64,000 nucleotides of DNA, from the NCBI GenBank assembly GCA_019746975.1, contig JAIERK010000084.1, positions 1 through 64,000 of the forward strand. Direction: 5' to 3'. The notes under the pieces were generated by a model. It ran no database searches and was not told the origin of the DNA. It saw nothing but the letters and a program-made list of their open reading frames with translations. This document shows, in pieces, positions 37,001 to 45,276 of this stretch. The position numbers and the translations under genes are program-made. The DNA comes from Candidatus Obscuribacterales bacterium. GTDB lineage: Bacteria > Cyanobacteriota > Vampirovibrionia > Obscuribacterales > Obscuribacteraceae. Numbering within the stretch: position 1 is the first letter of the stretch; each line of letters begins with the position of its first letter.

Positions 37001-38785
37001 CTCAGCCACAAAAATATTGTTCACTTTATAGAGTCAGTGAACTCTAACGGACAACTCTTCCTGGTCATGGAAAGAGTCCGCGGAATCAGCTTGCAGGAGA
37101 TTCTAAGAACTTTAGGCAAACTCGACGACGAAGAAAACATAGCAGATATTCTGATTCAAATTCTCGACGCACTCGATTACGCCCACGAGGGTGGTTTGAT
37201 TCACCGGGATCTCAAGACAGGTAATGTCATTTTGATCAAGGAAGAACACAACGACCTCGTAGTAAAACTGTTGGACTTCGGCATTTCGAAAATTCAGGGT
37301 GACATCCAGAGATTGACTCACGTAGGTCAAGCCCTGGGCTCTCCAATTTACATGAGTCCGGAGCAGTGCTCAGGAAAACCGCTCACCACAAGATCCGACC
37401 TATACTCACTCGGTGTGGTGGCATATGAGATAATCACCGGTGTTCCGCCGTACTCGAAAGGTACTCTAGTCAATGTAATGGCCGCCCATTGCAATGAAAA
37501 CGTGAAACCAAAACCGCTATCTGAAACTGCACCGCACTTGCGTAGGCATCGCATGCTCGATCAGATATTGCAGAAGGCTCTGAAAACAGATCCAGCTAAA
37601 CGCTGGCAGAGCGCCGCTGAGTTCAAGGTAGCCCTACAGTTCTGGCTCAAGGCCGTACAACAGCAATGGCCACATGATGAATTGCCGGTAGAGCTTCTAA
37701 GAAGTCCAATCACCGAATTCGACCTGGATAAACTGGCAGAGGGACAGACAAACAGACTCTCCAAACTGCGAGCTGCACAAACAAGAAACATCTCATGGAC
37801 ACCACCGGCAGAACTGCTCCAGCCGAAAAAAACCGAAGGCGGACCAAAAATCAATTGGGCCGAAGAAGCGAGGAAACCACCAGAGCAGTCCACACCATCC
37901 GCCTGGGCATCACACCAGAAACTCAAGGCGATTACCCCGGACATTGGTCCACTTATCGTATCAGAGGATGACGAAGAGGCTATTCCCGAACCACCCTCCA
38001 TGCCGGATGATGCAGATCCAGTCATGATGCGCATTTCACAGAGCCAGCCATATATAGCACCGGCAACACAACCGATGATACCGCCGCCACCACCCGAGCC
38101 ACCTGTTGCAGAGGCACCATTAGAAGATTCAAACATAACAGAGAAGACAGCCAGGCCGCTGCGCGATTCCCCACAGCAGGAGACACTTCCATCAGAGCGA
38201 TCATTGATCAAACCCAAATCCGGCGGCGTGAGAGTGGGACGAAGTCTGTTATCATCTCAAGACGAACAACCGCAAGCAGAAAATATGCCTTCCGCTACAC
38301 AACTACCGCCCTGGGTCAGCAAATCGCAGCAACAGCCTGCAGCCTTGAATCCGATCGAGCAGAAGTACGCCAGCGTACTTCAAGAAGAGACGCCAGACAA
38401 AGCGCCGGATGCAGAACGGGCGAAAAGCTTACTTTCTGCGAGCGAACGAAACGAGCTACGAAATATCGGCACACTCAGCTCGAAAAAACAACAGTCGATC
38501 GAAAGCGAAATCAGCACGGCAAGCGACGTTCGAGAGTTTGCTCATCAGCCGGCGGTTGCCCACCAGCCAGCTACAACTGGGAAAGCAGACCTCAGGCGGC
38601 ATCGTCAGGCTGCCGCTGACTCCCGACAAGCAATAATCATTTCAGTGATCGTCACGATGATTATCACGATGATCGTGACTTCAGTTGTCACGACGTTCAT
38701 TGTACTGAACAATCACGATCAGATAAGTTCGATGGTTCGTGGAAAGAATGACGCAGCTGCGCCAACTCCAGGAACGACACCATAG
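34079..38785 (+). CDS. Giant Ser/Thr protein kinase with internal repeats and C-terminal membrane anchor
   Basis: This 1568-residue protein has a Hanks-type kinase domain at about residues 914-1190: the glycine loop IGQGGMAIVYRA, VAIKTL (Lys near 950), HRDLKTGN with catalytic D1044, DFGIS and SPEQ. It should be active. N-terminal to it are coiled-coil Glu/Gln repeats (for example LVEQFRIEQ, MIEQFRLEQ), four copies of an L-x-A-L-V-N-K type motif (about residues 265-380) and acidic low-complexity sequence. Three copies of a Pro-x-Glu-Asn-x-Tyr-x-Leu-Ala-Pro motif occur at residues 29, 442 and 864. A membrane helix lies at about 1518-1543 with a short tail. The kinase is predicted to be cytosolic and membrane-tethered. 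The substrate is unknown. Confidence 0.92.
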   Translation: MPTEDESKRKDQGASRREEADQKPMYQFPENSYYNLAPIVIPDSHRLTASPTEDEQEPHEEVPQAKSDRQKEADDRAKAELDRIEQAKLAQARIEQARAERAEQQKQEQALEAQKLVEQFRIEQAARQQRAKDEQEQQTTTKPTEEADVVNAQESIAENPKQPAGVQQARNAQAMIEQFRLEQEEQGRADQAKQTQALIDQLRGEGGAQPVSDETPSQSYTKLQARKVRATADQAKLAQERIEEARQQRLSESPPVDNQAPASKAPSLAALVSKPPPQASQPEEKDDTASGVRQRPGLSALLNREMEEGEEDSPEAARPNPPAPAVEKPAGGLAALVNKQAASNPPQLQTASTPPAVNNPPAARTEEQTMSQSGVRPGGLSALVNKQGAASRSRSMEVPKLDSPEDQSGIASSMPTDGRGGNGPASRVGGQQNVDDIQYLFPENSMYDLAPIVVHENQRLALPEEFEERDILADFRIKNDPLEPSAPMPTDEGETVESSEQPSSWENVQPADWDTTAWQKVPGRAAESAKDVLDAPELPHASEFGTTNDTADESEESDLDDGVTSPLKPSQPKKRARKTLDTLFSMDDDEFDKPVVGLEEFQEFGASTMEISCFDESTLRENTLEPEHVEEFLPRDLPEFGSNDESSKFSFKDPFSLDSDEFAPLAESTEVSEQSTPQSEGSHGFDFGEAEQTSSDYQQQSPQSEPRFSIQDLAIGDQELFAAQRELQESHESADQEQSEQQEQGYDEYEHGYEQEEPAQEYETQEEYGDQYQYGDQDQYETPQQYDSQVQYSSNQEDGPSAHDEWKVDNQEEFQVDYEDYSDQELIIAQQEQHELEQLAESTEEVFEADEEEINEIEVEEFKPTESIYELAPFVLPAATERLTEEAPPPSIKEIVKSTAGAETVVPAISTDPLVGTILDGTYEILDVIGQGGMAIVYRARQVSTDRLVAIKTLKSPNQSDLIRFSQEIKTHSQLSHKNIVHFIESVNSNGQLFLVMERVRGISLQEILRTLGKLDDEENIADILIQILDALDYAHEGGLIHRDLKTGNVILIKEEHNDLVVKLLDFGISKIQGDIQRLTHVGQALGSPIYMSPEQCSGKPLTTRSDLYSLGVVAYEIITGVPPYSKGTLVNVMAAHCNENVKPKPLSETAPHLRRHRMLDQILQKALKTDPAKRWQSAAEFKVALQFWLKAVQQQWPHDELPVELLRSPITEFDLDKLAEGQTNRLSKLRAAQTRNISWTPPAELLQPKKTEGGPKINWAEEARKPPEQSTPSAWASHQKLKAITPDIGPLIVSEDDEEAIPEPPSMPDDADPVMMRISQSQPYIAPATQPMIPPPPPEPPVAEAPLEDSNITEKTARPLRDSPQQETLPSERSLIKPKSGGVRVGRSLLSSQDEQPQAENMPSATQLPPWVSKSQQQPAALNPIEQKYASVLQEETPDKAPDAERAKSLLSASERNELRNIGTLSSKKQQSIESEISTASDVREFAHQPAVAHQPATTGKADLRRHRQAAADSRQAIIISVIVTMIITMIVTSVVTTFIVLNNHDQISSMVRGKNDAAAPTPGTTP

Positions 38786-38929
38786 TTGTCGAGCACCCTC
38801 CCACAATCTGTGATAATTCAAAACGTGCAAGAGCTTCGCATGATCGTCAAGACGGTCGCGTTCCGGCGACGGTCGCTATCGTTTGACGCAGCCTGCAAAC
38901 CCGCACCGGCTCGGCAAATGCGCTAGTTT

Positions 38930-38959
38930 TTTTCGTTAACCGATATCGCTTAACGAAAA
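38930..38959. repeat. Intergenic palindrome, copy 3
   Basis: The core GTTAACCGATATCGCTTAAC is flanked by TTTTC and GAAAA, which are complementary. It lies between the convergent kinase and gnd genes. The 293 bases of this gap hold no other feature. Confidence 0.85.
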
Positions 38960-39078
38960 TTTTCACCATCTCATCCGACGTCGCGCTTGCATGATTCGAT
39001 AAAAATCGCGCCTTGCAAAACCCTCGCCCTCTCATCAAGGGGCGAAGTAACGAGGGGTCTCAATGCCAAGCTGGCGTT

Positions 39079-40527
39079 TTAGGAACGCTTTGCCCTTTCT
39101 TTAACAAGAGAAGCCCATTCGGTGTGAACAAATCCAACTTCCGGCTTATCAAGACGTTCGTAGGTGTGGGCACCGAAATAGTCGCGTTGCGCCTGCGTCA
39201 AATTCTGAGGTAATCGCTCGGATCTGTACATGTCGAAATACGCCAGGCTTGCCGACAAAGCAGGAACGGGAATGCCGTTGTTCTGCGCGAAGTTGATAAC
39301 GTGCCGCCAGTCCTGTTGAACTCCAACGATGTACGACGCGAAGCTCTTATCGATCAATAGATTGGGAAGCTTCGGGTTGTCGGCATAGGCTTTGCGAATC
39401 TCTTCGAGCAGCTCAGCCCGAATGATGCAACCACCTTTCCAAATGCGTGCAGTTTCTGCCAGGTTGATGTTCCAACTATAGTGCTCGGACCCGGCCCGAA
39501 TCAGGGCCATACCCTGAGCGTAGCTGCAGACTTTGCTTGCGTATAGAGCCTCTGCCAGACAATCAAGGAAGTCATCTTTATCCTCGTCAGAGACCATCGG
39601 CACCGGTCCTTGAAGCGACTTCGCCGCCACCGTGCGCTCATCTTTCATAAAGGACAGCATGCGAGCGGTCAGCGCGGCATCAATGGTTGGAATCGGCACT
39701 CCAATCTCTAGCGCGACTTGAGAGGTCCATCGGCCCGTACCCTTTTGACCGGCTTTATCGACGATCACGTCCACGAGAGGTTTATTGGTCTCCGAATCCT
39801 TAACGGTCAAAATCTTCGAAGTAATCTCAATCAGATAAGAGTCGAGAATTCCTTCATTCCATTCCGTAAATGTGTCGGCAATCTCTTCCGCTTCCATACC
39901 GAGCCCATGACGCATGATGTCATAAACTTCGGCGATCAATTGCATGTCACCATATTCGATACCGTTGTGCACCATCTTCACGAAATGTCCTGCACCATCC
40001 GGTCCAAGATAAGTGACGCACGGACCATCATCGACCTTGGCAGCAATCGCTTCCCAAATCGGTTTGATCTTTTCATAAGCGTCCTTGTCACCTCCAGGCA
40101 TCAAGGACGGTCCGTTGAGAGCCCCTTCTTCTCCTCCCGACACACCAGAGCCGATGAAGTAGAGATTGTCCATCGCTAAGCTCTTTTCTCGTCGGCGTGT
40201 ATCTTCATAGTGGGAATTGCCACCATCTATGATGATGTCGCCGTCATCAAGGAAGGGGCGGAGCATATCGATCGTTCCATCCACAGGAGCACCGGCTTTC
40301 ACGAGGAGGATGATTCTGCGAGGAGTCTCGAGACTTTCGACGAATGTTTTAACATCCTTACAGCCGATTACCTCTTTGCCCTTCGCACGCTCTTCCATGA
40401 AGACATCGACCTTGTCCGGGCTGCGATTATAAACAGCAATCGGATAGCCGTTGCGCTCAATATTGAGCGCCAGGTTCTCGCCCATTACGCCGAGCCCAAC
40501 AAGTCCGATTTTTGCTTTTTTCGTCAT
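39079..40527 (-). CDS. gnd: 6-phosphogluconate dehydrogenase (decarboxylating)
   Basis: This 482-residue enzyme converts 6-phosphogluconate to ribulose 5-phosphate and CO2 with NADP. The cofactor motif 'IGLVGLGVMGENLALNIERN', the substrate loop 'SGVSGGEEGALNGPSLMPGG' and the catalytic region 'GHFVKMVHNGIEYGDMQLI' are all present. The C-terminal tail 'RDYFGAHTYERLDK' fits the family. GGAGG lies eight bases before the ATG. It is the last gene of the oxidative pentose phosphate operon. Confidence 0.97.
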   Translation of the reverse strand: MTKKAKIGLVGLGVMGENLALNIERNGYPIAVYNRSPDKVDVFMEERAKGKEVIGCKDVKTFVESLETPRRIILLVKAGAPVDGTIDMLRPFLDDGDIIIDGGNSHYEDTRRREKSLAMDNLYFIGSGVSGGEEGALNGPSLMPGGDKDAYEKIKPIWEAIAAKVDDGPCVTYLGPDGAGHFVKMVHNGIEYGDMQLIAEVYDIMRHGLGMEAEEIADTFTEWNEGILDSYLIEITSKILTVKDSETNKPLVDVIVDKAGQKGTGRWTSQVALEIGVPIPTIDAALTARMLSFMKDERTVAAKSLQGPVPMVSDEDKDDFLDCLAEALYASKVCSYAQGMALIRAGSEHYSWNINLAETARIWKGGCIIRAELLEEIRKAYADNPKLPNLLIDKSFASYIVGVQQDWRHVINFAQNNGIPVPALSASLAYFDMYRSERLPQNLTQAQRDYFGAHTYERLDKPEVGFVHTEWASLVKERAKRS

Positions 40528-40592
40528 CTATTCATCCTCCAGTGTCTTCGTGCTTAAGGTCGGTAGGTCATTCGGCAAAAGCCTTCAAAACT

Positions 40593-41360
40593 TCAAGGAC
40601 AACATAAAGCCGCATCCAACTCGGACGCAGCGGCTTTGTCCAGATACCATCGGAGCGTCCCGTTATGCGGGCTGACTAACATCGCAGGATAAGCTCGTTC
40701 TTTCTTTCCTGTCAAAATGTCATTGATAATTGCAGCCTTTCCACTGCCGGTTACGAGAAAGACGACCTGAGCCGCATTGTTCAGAACGGGCAGAGTCAAA
40801 GTTATTCGAGATGCTTTGAATTTTTCCACATAGTTGGCTACGCAAAGACGCTCTGACTCACCAAGAGCCTTGCTCTCCGGAAAGAGCGATGCCGTGTGCC
40901 CATCATCACCCAGTCCAAGTAGGATCAAGTCAAAAACCGGGAACTCACCTTCCTTCAACGAGAAAAACTCCTTCAGTTTTTTCTCGTACTGAATGGCACT
41001 CTCCTCCGGAGCCGAATCCTGTAACTCTGTAGGAAAAACATTTTCCGGAGGTATCGACGCTTTACTGAGCATGGCTTCGCTCGCCATTCGGTAGTTGCTT
41101 TCGCTACTATCGTGAGCAACACAACGTTCGTCGCCGAAGAAGAAAAAGATATCTTCCCATGGCATTTCCTGCTGGAACGGTTGACTGGCAAGAAGCTCGT
41201 AGAGCGCTTTGGGCGTACTTCCACCAGAAAGCGCGATGGTGAAGCGCCCTGTGCTCTCGATGCACGTCAGCGCCAATCGCGAGATGTGGCGCGCGGCATC
41301 CTGCGCTAACGCTTGCGGCGTATCCACAACAATTATCTCTGTTTCAGTCGAACCAGTCAT
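40593..41360 (-). CDS. pgl: 6-phosphogluconolactonase
   Basis: The ATG at 41360 has GGAGG five bases upstream and gives 255 residues; upstream in-frame starts at 41390 lie inside opcA. The NagB/DevB-like fold is shown by 'FTIALSGGSTPKALYELLAS', 'DIFFFFGDERCVAHDSSESN' and 'LILLGLGDDGHTASLFPES'. It hydrolyses 6-phosphogluconolactone, the product of the Zwf reaction. It begins 11 bases after the opcA stop. Confidence 0.95.
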   Translation of the reverse strand: MTGSTETEIIVVDTPQALAQDAARHISRLALTCIESTGRFTIALSGGSTPKALYELLASQPFQQEMPWEDIFFFFGDERCVAHDSSESNYRMASEAMLSKASIPPENVFPTELQDSAPEESAIQYEKKLKEFFSLKEGEFPVFDLILLGLGDDGHTASLFPESKALGESERLCVANYVEKFKASRITLTLPVLNNAAQVVFLVTGSGKAAIINDILTGKKERAYPAMLVSPHNGTLRWYLDKAAASELDAALCCP

Positions 41361-41371
41361 AACTGCCTCCA

Positions 41372-42553
41372 TCACTTCAATGCGCCGCAAAGCTCACAGG
41401 TAATCTCGATCAACTCCCTATACAGCTCTGCCGCTGAGGGATTATCGAGAACATCTACCAATAGCTTTCCGACTGGCCGTTCACTAACAGTAAGATTGTC
41501 TCTTTTCTCTCCGCGCTGACTCAGAGTGGCTTCCAGTCCGGGCAAGCCAGCCTTCTGCATCACGACGAGTGATTCATCATTTTTGCCGACGAAATCGCAG
41601 TCGAAGTAGCACACCGTGCCCGGTGTCACATTTTCGAGAGGCATTGACTTCAGACAAACATCAATTTTCTTCCTGCTCCACTTGAAGCTTATGTTGACTG
41701 AGTCATCGCCATTCTTCTTGAGTGAGACAAAACTCCAGGACAGCCGAGAAGCTAACCAACCGATTAGCAGAAGTGCCTGAGCCGAATAAGGTTTTTCTTC
41801 GGACTTTGACTCGCTCTCAGCCACGCCTATGGTGACAGACGAAATCAAATCGAGATCTTCCAGACCGAGTATGCCGGAGCTGTCGCTGAAAGAGCGCGCG
41901 ATAGCCTGTCGCCACGGAAGCAGACGCCGCCAATTGAGGTCGAACAGGAGCCCACCATCTTTCAGTCGATTGAAAACATCCTTGAGATCGAACATTTGAG
42001 ATGGTTTTCCATCCATCAAAGCGGTGTCGACTAATAGACGCTCGACAAATGGGAAAAATGGTCCAAGCATCTCTTTTGTCGGACGCTCTTCTTGCCACCA
42101 GAGCCAGGTAGGAAGATCGACCAACTGCAATGGTGAGACCACACTCGCCAAGTTGCGAGTACCGCGACCTTGCCATCTAACGGTGATCTGCTCGCAGCAA
42201 ATTTGCTTATCTTTTTGCCCGGGAATCATTCGACATCTGGCCGTCACCCAGGCCTCTAGATGCTCTTCTTCGGCAGGCACAGCCAGAGCGAGAATGGCAC
42301 GACAAGGATGTTTGAGGGTTATTTCGTCCAGCAAATGACCTGCTTCGACTTCGCAGCTCGGATTTCTAGAGAAGAGAATAAATGTAATACTACAGGCCCG
42401 CGTAACCGACGGTTCTCCGCCACCTGTGCCTTTTCCCGCCTCCTGCCAGAGCTCGACCAACTCCTTTTCTATGCGGTCCACATCCACATGGTGGAACGTT
42501 CCGGACAGGAACGATGACATCTCCGGCTTCTCTTGCGTAACTGAAGGGGTCAT
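41372..42553 (-). CDS. opcA: Glucose-6-phosphate dehydrogenase assembly protein OpcA
   Basis: The ATG at 42553 overlaps the zwf stop (ATGA) and has GGAG six bases upstream, giving 393 residues. OpcA activates and redox-tunes glucose-6-phosphate dehydrogenase in cyanobacteria, where it was characterised, and it also occurs in actinobacteria. Family-like segments include 'ACSITFILFSRNPSCEVE', 'VSPLQLVDLPTWLWWQEERP' and 'DLNWRRLLPWRQAIARSF'. Its position between zwf and pgl supports the role. This gene is one of the main reasons to place the host near cyanobacteria. Confidence 0.93.
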   Translation of the reverse strand: MTPSVTQEKPEMSSFLSGTFHHVDVDRIEKELVELWQEAGKGTGGGEPSVTRACSITFILFSRNPSCEVEAGHLLDEITLKHPCRAILALAVPAEEEHLEAWVTARCRMIPGQKDKQICCEQITVRWQGRGTRNLASVVSPLQLVDLPTWLWWQEERPTKEMLGPFFPFVERLLVDTALMDGKPSQMFDLKDVFNRLKDGGLLFDLNWRRLLPWRQAIARSFSDSSGILGLEDLDLISSVTIGVAESESKSEEKPYSAQALLLIGWLASRLSWSFVSLKKNGDDSVNISFKWSRKKIDVCLKSMPLENVTPGTVCYFDCDFVGKNDESLVVMQKAGLPGLEATLSQRGEKRDNLTVSERPVGKLLVDVLDNPSAAELYRELIEITCELCGALK

Positions 42554-44160
42554 AGCTCTCTCCACACGTGTCCTTCCACAGCCAGCATTTCATCCGACTC
42601 AGCCGGTCCCCAGGAACCGGAGTCATAATTCGGAAATGGTCTGTGTTCCACTACTCTGCCTTTACCTGTCGATTTGCCTGGAATTGCTTTCTCCCAATGC
42701 TCGATTAGCGGCTGATAGAGCTTCCACGAAGCCTCCACGAAGTCGGAGCGAGCAAATAAAGAAGGATCGCCTGTCAACGAATCGAGAATCAGGCGTTCGT
42801 AAGCGGACGGAGTTCTGCTACCAAATGCGGTACCATATCGAAAGTCCATCGTCAGCGAGCGAATCTGAGTAGTCGGTCCGGGTTGCTTCGTCGCGAATTT
42901 GAGTGAAATACCGTCGTCCGGCTGAATCTTCATTACAAGCACATTCGGCGCCTCTGCTTGAGATTCCTTGTTGAAGACTGAACCACCCAATTGATCGAAC
43001 AGCAGTTTCGGAGGCTTTCTGAATTGAATGGCGATTTCCGTCAGGCGCTTAGCAAGACGCTTTCCAGACCGCATATAGATAGGTACCCCAGCCCAGCGCC
43101 AGTTATCAATGTAGAGTTTCATCGCGGCAAAGGTCTCGCGGCAAGACTCGGGTGAAACATTCTTTTCGTCTCGATAGCGAATAGCCTTGTTGCCGAGGAC
43201 AAAACCCTCGTCATACTGACCACGGACGGCAAAATCATCGATTGTATCCGGCGAGAACGGTCGGATCGCTTTCAAGACCTTGACCCTCTCATCTCTCGTA
43301 GACTCCGGATCCAAGGAGATCGGCGGTTCCATCGCTACAAGTGCCACCAACTGCATCAGATGGTTCTGGATCATGTCGCGAAGAGCGCCGGCTTCCTCAT
43401 AATAAGCACCTCGATCTTCGACACCAATTGTTTCTGCGCTAGTGATCTGAATATGGTCAACGAATTCGCGGTTCCAAATCGGTTCGAAGATGCTGTTAGC
43501 GAAGCGAAAGCACATGATGTTCTGAACAGTCTCTTTGCCGAGATAATGATCGATTCTGTAGATCTGGTGTTCGTTCAAAACATCATGGAGAATGGCATCG
43601 AGCTCGATCGAAGATTGCAGATCGTGACCGAACGGCTTCTCAACCACCACTCGAGGCCAGGCGGGCTCGGTGGTTTTGCGTGAGTAAGCCAGTCCCGACT
43701 CAGCCAACATTTTCACGATCGGCATGTAAAGACTGGGCGGAGTGGACAGGTAAAAAATGTTGTTACCCATTGTGCCGTGCTTCTCTTGGAGCTCGGACAG
43801 GGTGACTTTCATCTCTTTGTAAGAGTCTAACTGCTTCGAGTCACCGGCCCGATAGTAGAGCGATTTAGAAAAGCGCTCCCAGGTATTCTCGTCAAACTCA
43901 ATGTCTTCGGAATACTTAATCACGGCGTCCTTCATCGAATTACGGAATTCCTCGTCCGTCTTCGCTGTCCGCGATTGACCCAAAATAGCAAAGTTGTCCG
44001 GCAAAAGATCTTGAACGTAGAGCGCGTATATAGCAGGCAACAGCTTGCGCTTGGTCAGGTCGCCGTGCGCTCCAAATATTACTAGGGCGAACGGTTCGGG
44101 TCGCTTCTCGTCGGGCAATCCCAACATCAGTGGATTGTCTGCCATTGCAGTCTGCACCAT
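42550..44160 (-). CDS. zwf: Glucose-6-phosphate 1-dehydrogenase
   Basis: The ATG at 44160 follows GAGAGGAAAGG and gives 536 residues; a more distant start at 44244 would add a basic tail. The NADP motif 'LVIFGAHGDLTKRKLLPAIY' and the catalytic 'YRIDHYLGKETVQN' are intact, and 'NWRWAGVPIYMRSGKRLAKR' is typical. The enzyme commits glucose 6-phosphate to the oxidative pentose phosphate pathway. It leads a tight zwf-opcA-pgl-gnd operon, which also fits with the ROK glucokinase gene at 60501. Confidence 0.97.
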   Translation of the reverse strand: MVQTAMADNPLMLGLPDEKRPEPFALVIFGAHGDLTKRKLLPAIYALYVQDLLPDNFAILGQSRTAKTDEEFRNSMKDAVIKYSEDIEFDENTWERFSKSLYYRAGDSKQLDSYKEMKVTLSELQEKHGTMGNNIFYLSTPPSLYMPIVKMLAESGLAYSRKTTEPAWPRVVVEKPFGHDLQSSIELDAILHDVLNEHQIYRIDHYLGKETVQNIMCFRFANSIFEPIWNREFVDHIQITSAETIGVEDRGAYYEEAGALRDMIQNHLMQLVALVAMEPPISLDPESTRDERVKVLKAIRPFSPDTIDDFAVRGQYDEGFVLGNKAIRYRDEKNVSPESCRETFAAMKLYIDNWRWAGVPIYMRSGKRLAKRLTEIAIQFRKPPKLLFDQLGGSVFNKESQAEAPNVLVMKIQPDDGISLKFATKQPGPTTQIRSLTMDFRYGTAFGSRTPSAYERLILDSLTGDPSLFARSDFVEASWKLYQPLIEHWEKAIPGKSTGKGRVVEHRPFPNYDSGSWGPAESDEMLAVEGHVWREL

Positions 44161-44372
44161 TACCTTTCCTCTCAGTTGCCAGTTGCCAACAAGAATGTCT
44201 ATCCGATGAGATGAAAGAGTACTACGTTTTACCGGGAAAGACATATCTTTCCCACATAGAACGCGGGATTTTTATAGGAGCCAATACAAATTCCACCCTG
44301 CATTTACCAGAGGAGCGAAAATTTGCTCAATGGTCGCTGAAAATCGCAGTGCCAGCCGGTCTGAAAAATTTC

Positions 44373-45110
44373 TTATCGAGATACAATAATGCGCTTGAAA
44401 TTGCCGTGAGTGACGGTGCGGGCTCTGTCGTTACCAGGACGGGAAGATTTGTGCGAACGTCTCCCCAATGAGGACGATGATACCTGCGAAAAATCGAAAC
44501 TCGATTCACTAGAAGCCAGCATCATAGGTGGTGGCGGTGGAACGAGAAATGAATTCATACCACCTTTGATACCACCAATGAACAAAGACGGTGCATCGGG
44601 CGGCGGCGGAACAACATCTACTCCAGGTGGGGGCGGCGGAACGAGACCGTTCGGATACGATTTCCTTGAGCTTTTCTTCTTCGTCTTGCTGGTTTTTTCG
44701 GTCACCGCCGCCAATACCGCGCCGGAGGACTCGATTGCTATCGGAGTCGGCAACACCGCTTTGCGAACGGGAGCAGGTGTTGTGTCGTCGCTCTCTGCCA
44801 CCTGCTTTGCTACCTTATGCCGGTGAAACGCAGACGGTAACGCGGACTGAGAAATACTCGCTTCTTTGAGCGCCAGAATCTGTGGGGACTGGTCTGTCTT
44901 CACTGGCGCACTTGCCGTAACAGATGCAGCGTTAGGATGACGGTGTTCGACATTCGCCCCAGCATACTCTCTGTATGCAAACAAGAGACACAGGTTGATT
45001 GCGAAAAAACTCACATATACGGCAGGGTGAAGCTCGATTGCCACAAATTTTTCCGCTGCGGCAAGAGCGCGGGCGATACGTCTCAGATTGCTAACCGATT
45101 TGGGCTTCAA
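44373..45110 (-). CDS. Single-pass membrane protein with polyproline repeats
   Basis: This 245-residue protein starts with TTG at 45110. One membrane helix lies at about residues 29-47 (VYVSFFAINLCLLFAY). The rest is an extracytoplasmic low-complexity chain: Ala/Ser/Thr-rich, then Lys-rich (KTSKTKKKSSRKS), then three polyproline blocks (VPPPPPGVD, VPPPPDAP, VPPPPPMM) separated by short spacers, then a basic Ser-rich tail. There is some resemblance to TonB-type spacer architecture, but no TonB C-terminal domain. No family is recognised. Confidence 0.6.
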   Translation of the reverse strand: MKPKSVSNLRRIARALAAAEKFVAIELHPAVYVSFFAINLCLLFAYREYAGANVEHRHPNAASVTASAPVKTDQSPQILALKEASISQSALPSAFHRHKVAKQVAESDDTTPAPVRKAVLPTPIAIESSGAVLAAVTEKTSKTKKKSSRKSYPNGLVPPPPPGVDVVPPPPDAPSLFIGGIKGGMNSFLVPPPPPMMLASSESSFDFSQVSSSSLGRRSHKSSRPGNDRARTVTHGNFKRIIVSR

Positions 45111-45276
45111 TCAGTTCACCTTCTCCGTGTCAAGCAATTTTACGACGAGATCACAAGAAATTGATCAATTGGTGAAGTGTTGTGCACGAAATATCCTCTT
45201 ATCATTGACCCGCTAAAGTGAAATCAGAGCTCCCACCCCTGGCATCGTTGAGCACAATCGAAGGAAAGAAAGTCTC

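Noticed and set aside
37561-38217. 218-codon minus-strand frame rich in Gly, Ser and Cys
   Set aside because: It lies opposite the low-complexity tail of the kinase and has no protein-like features.
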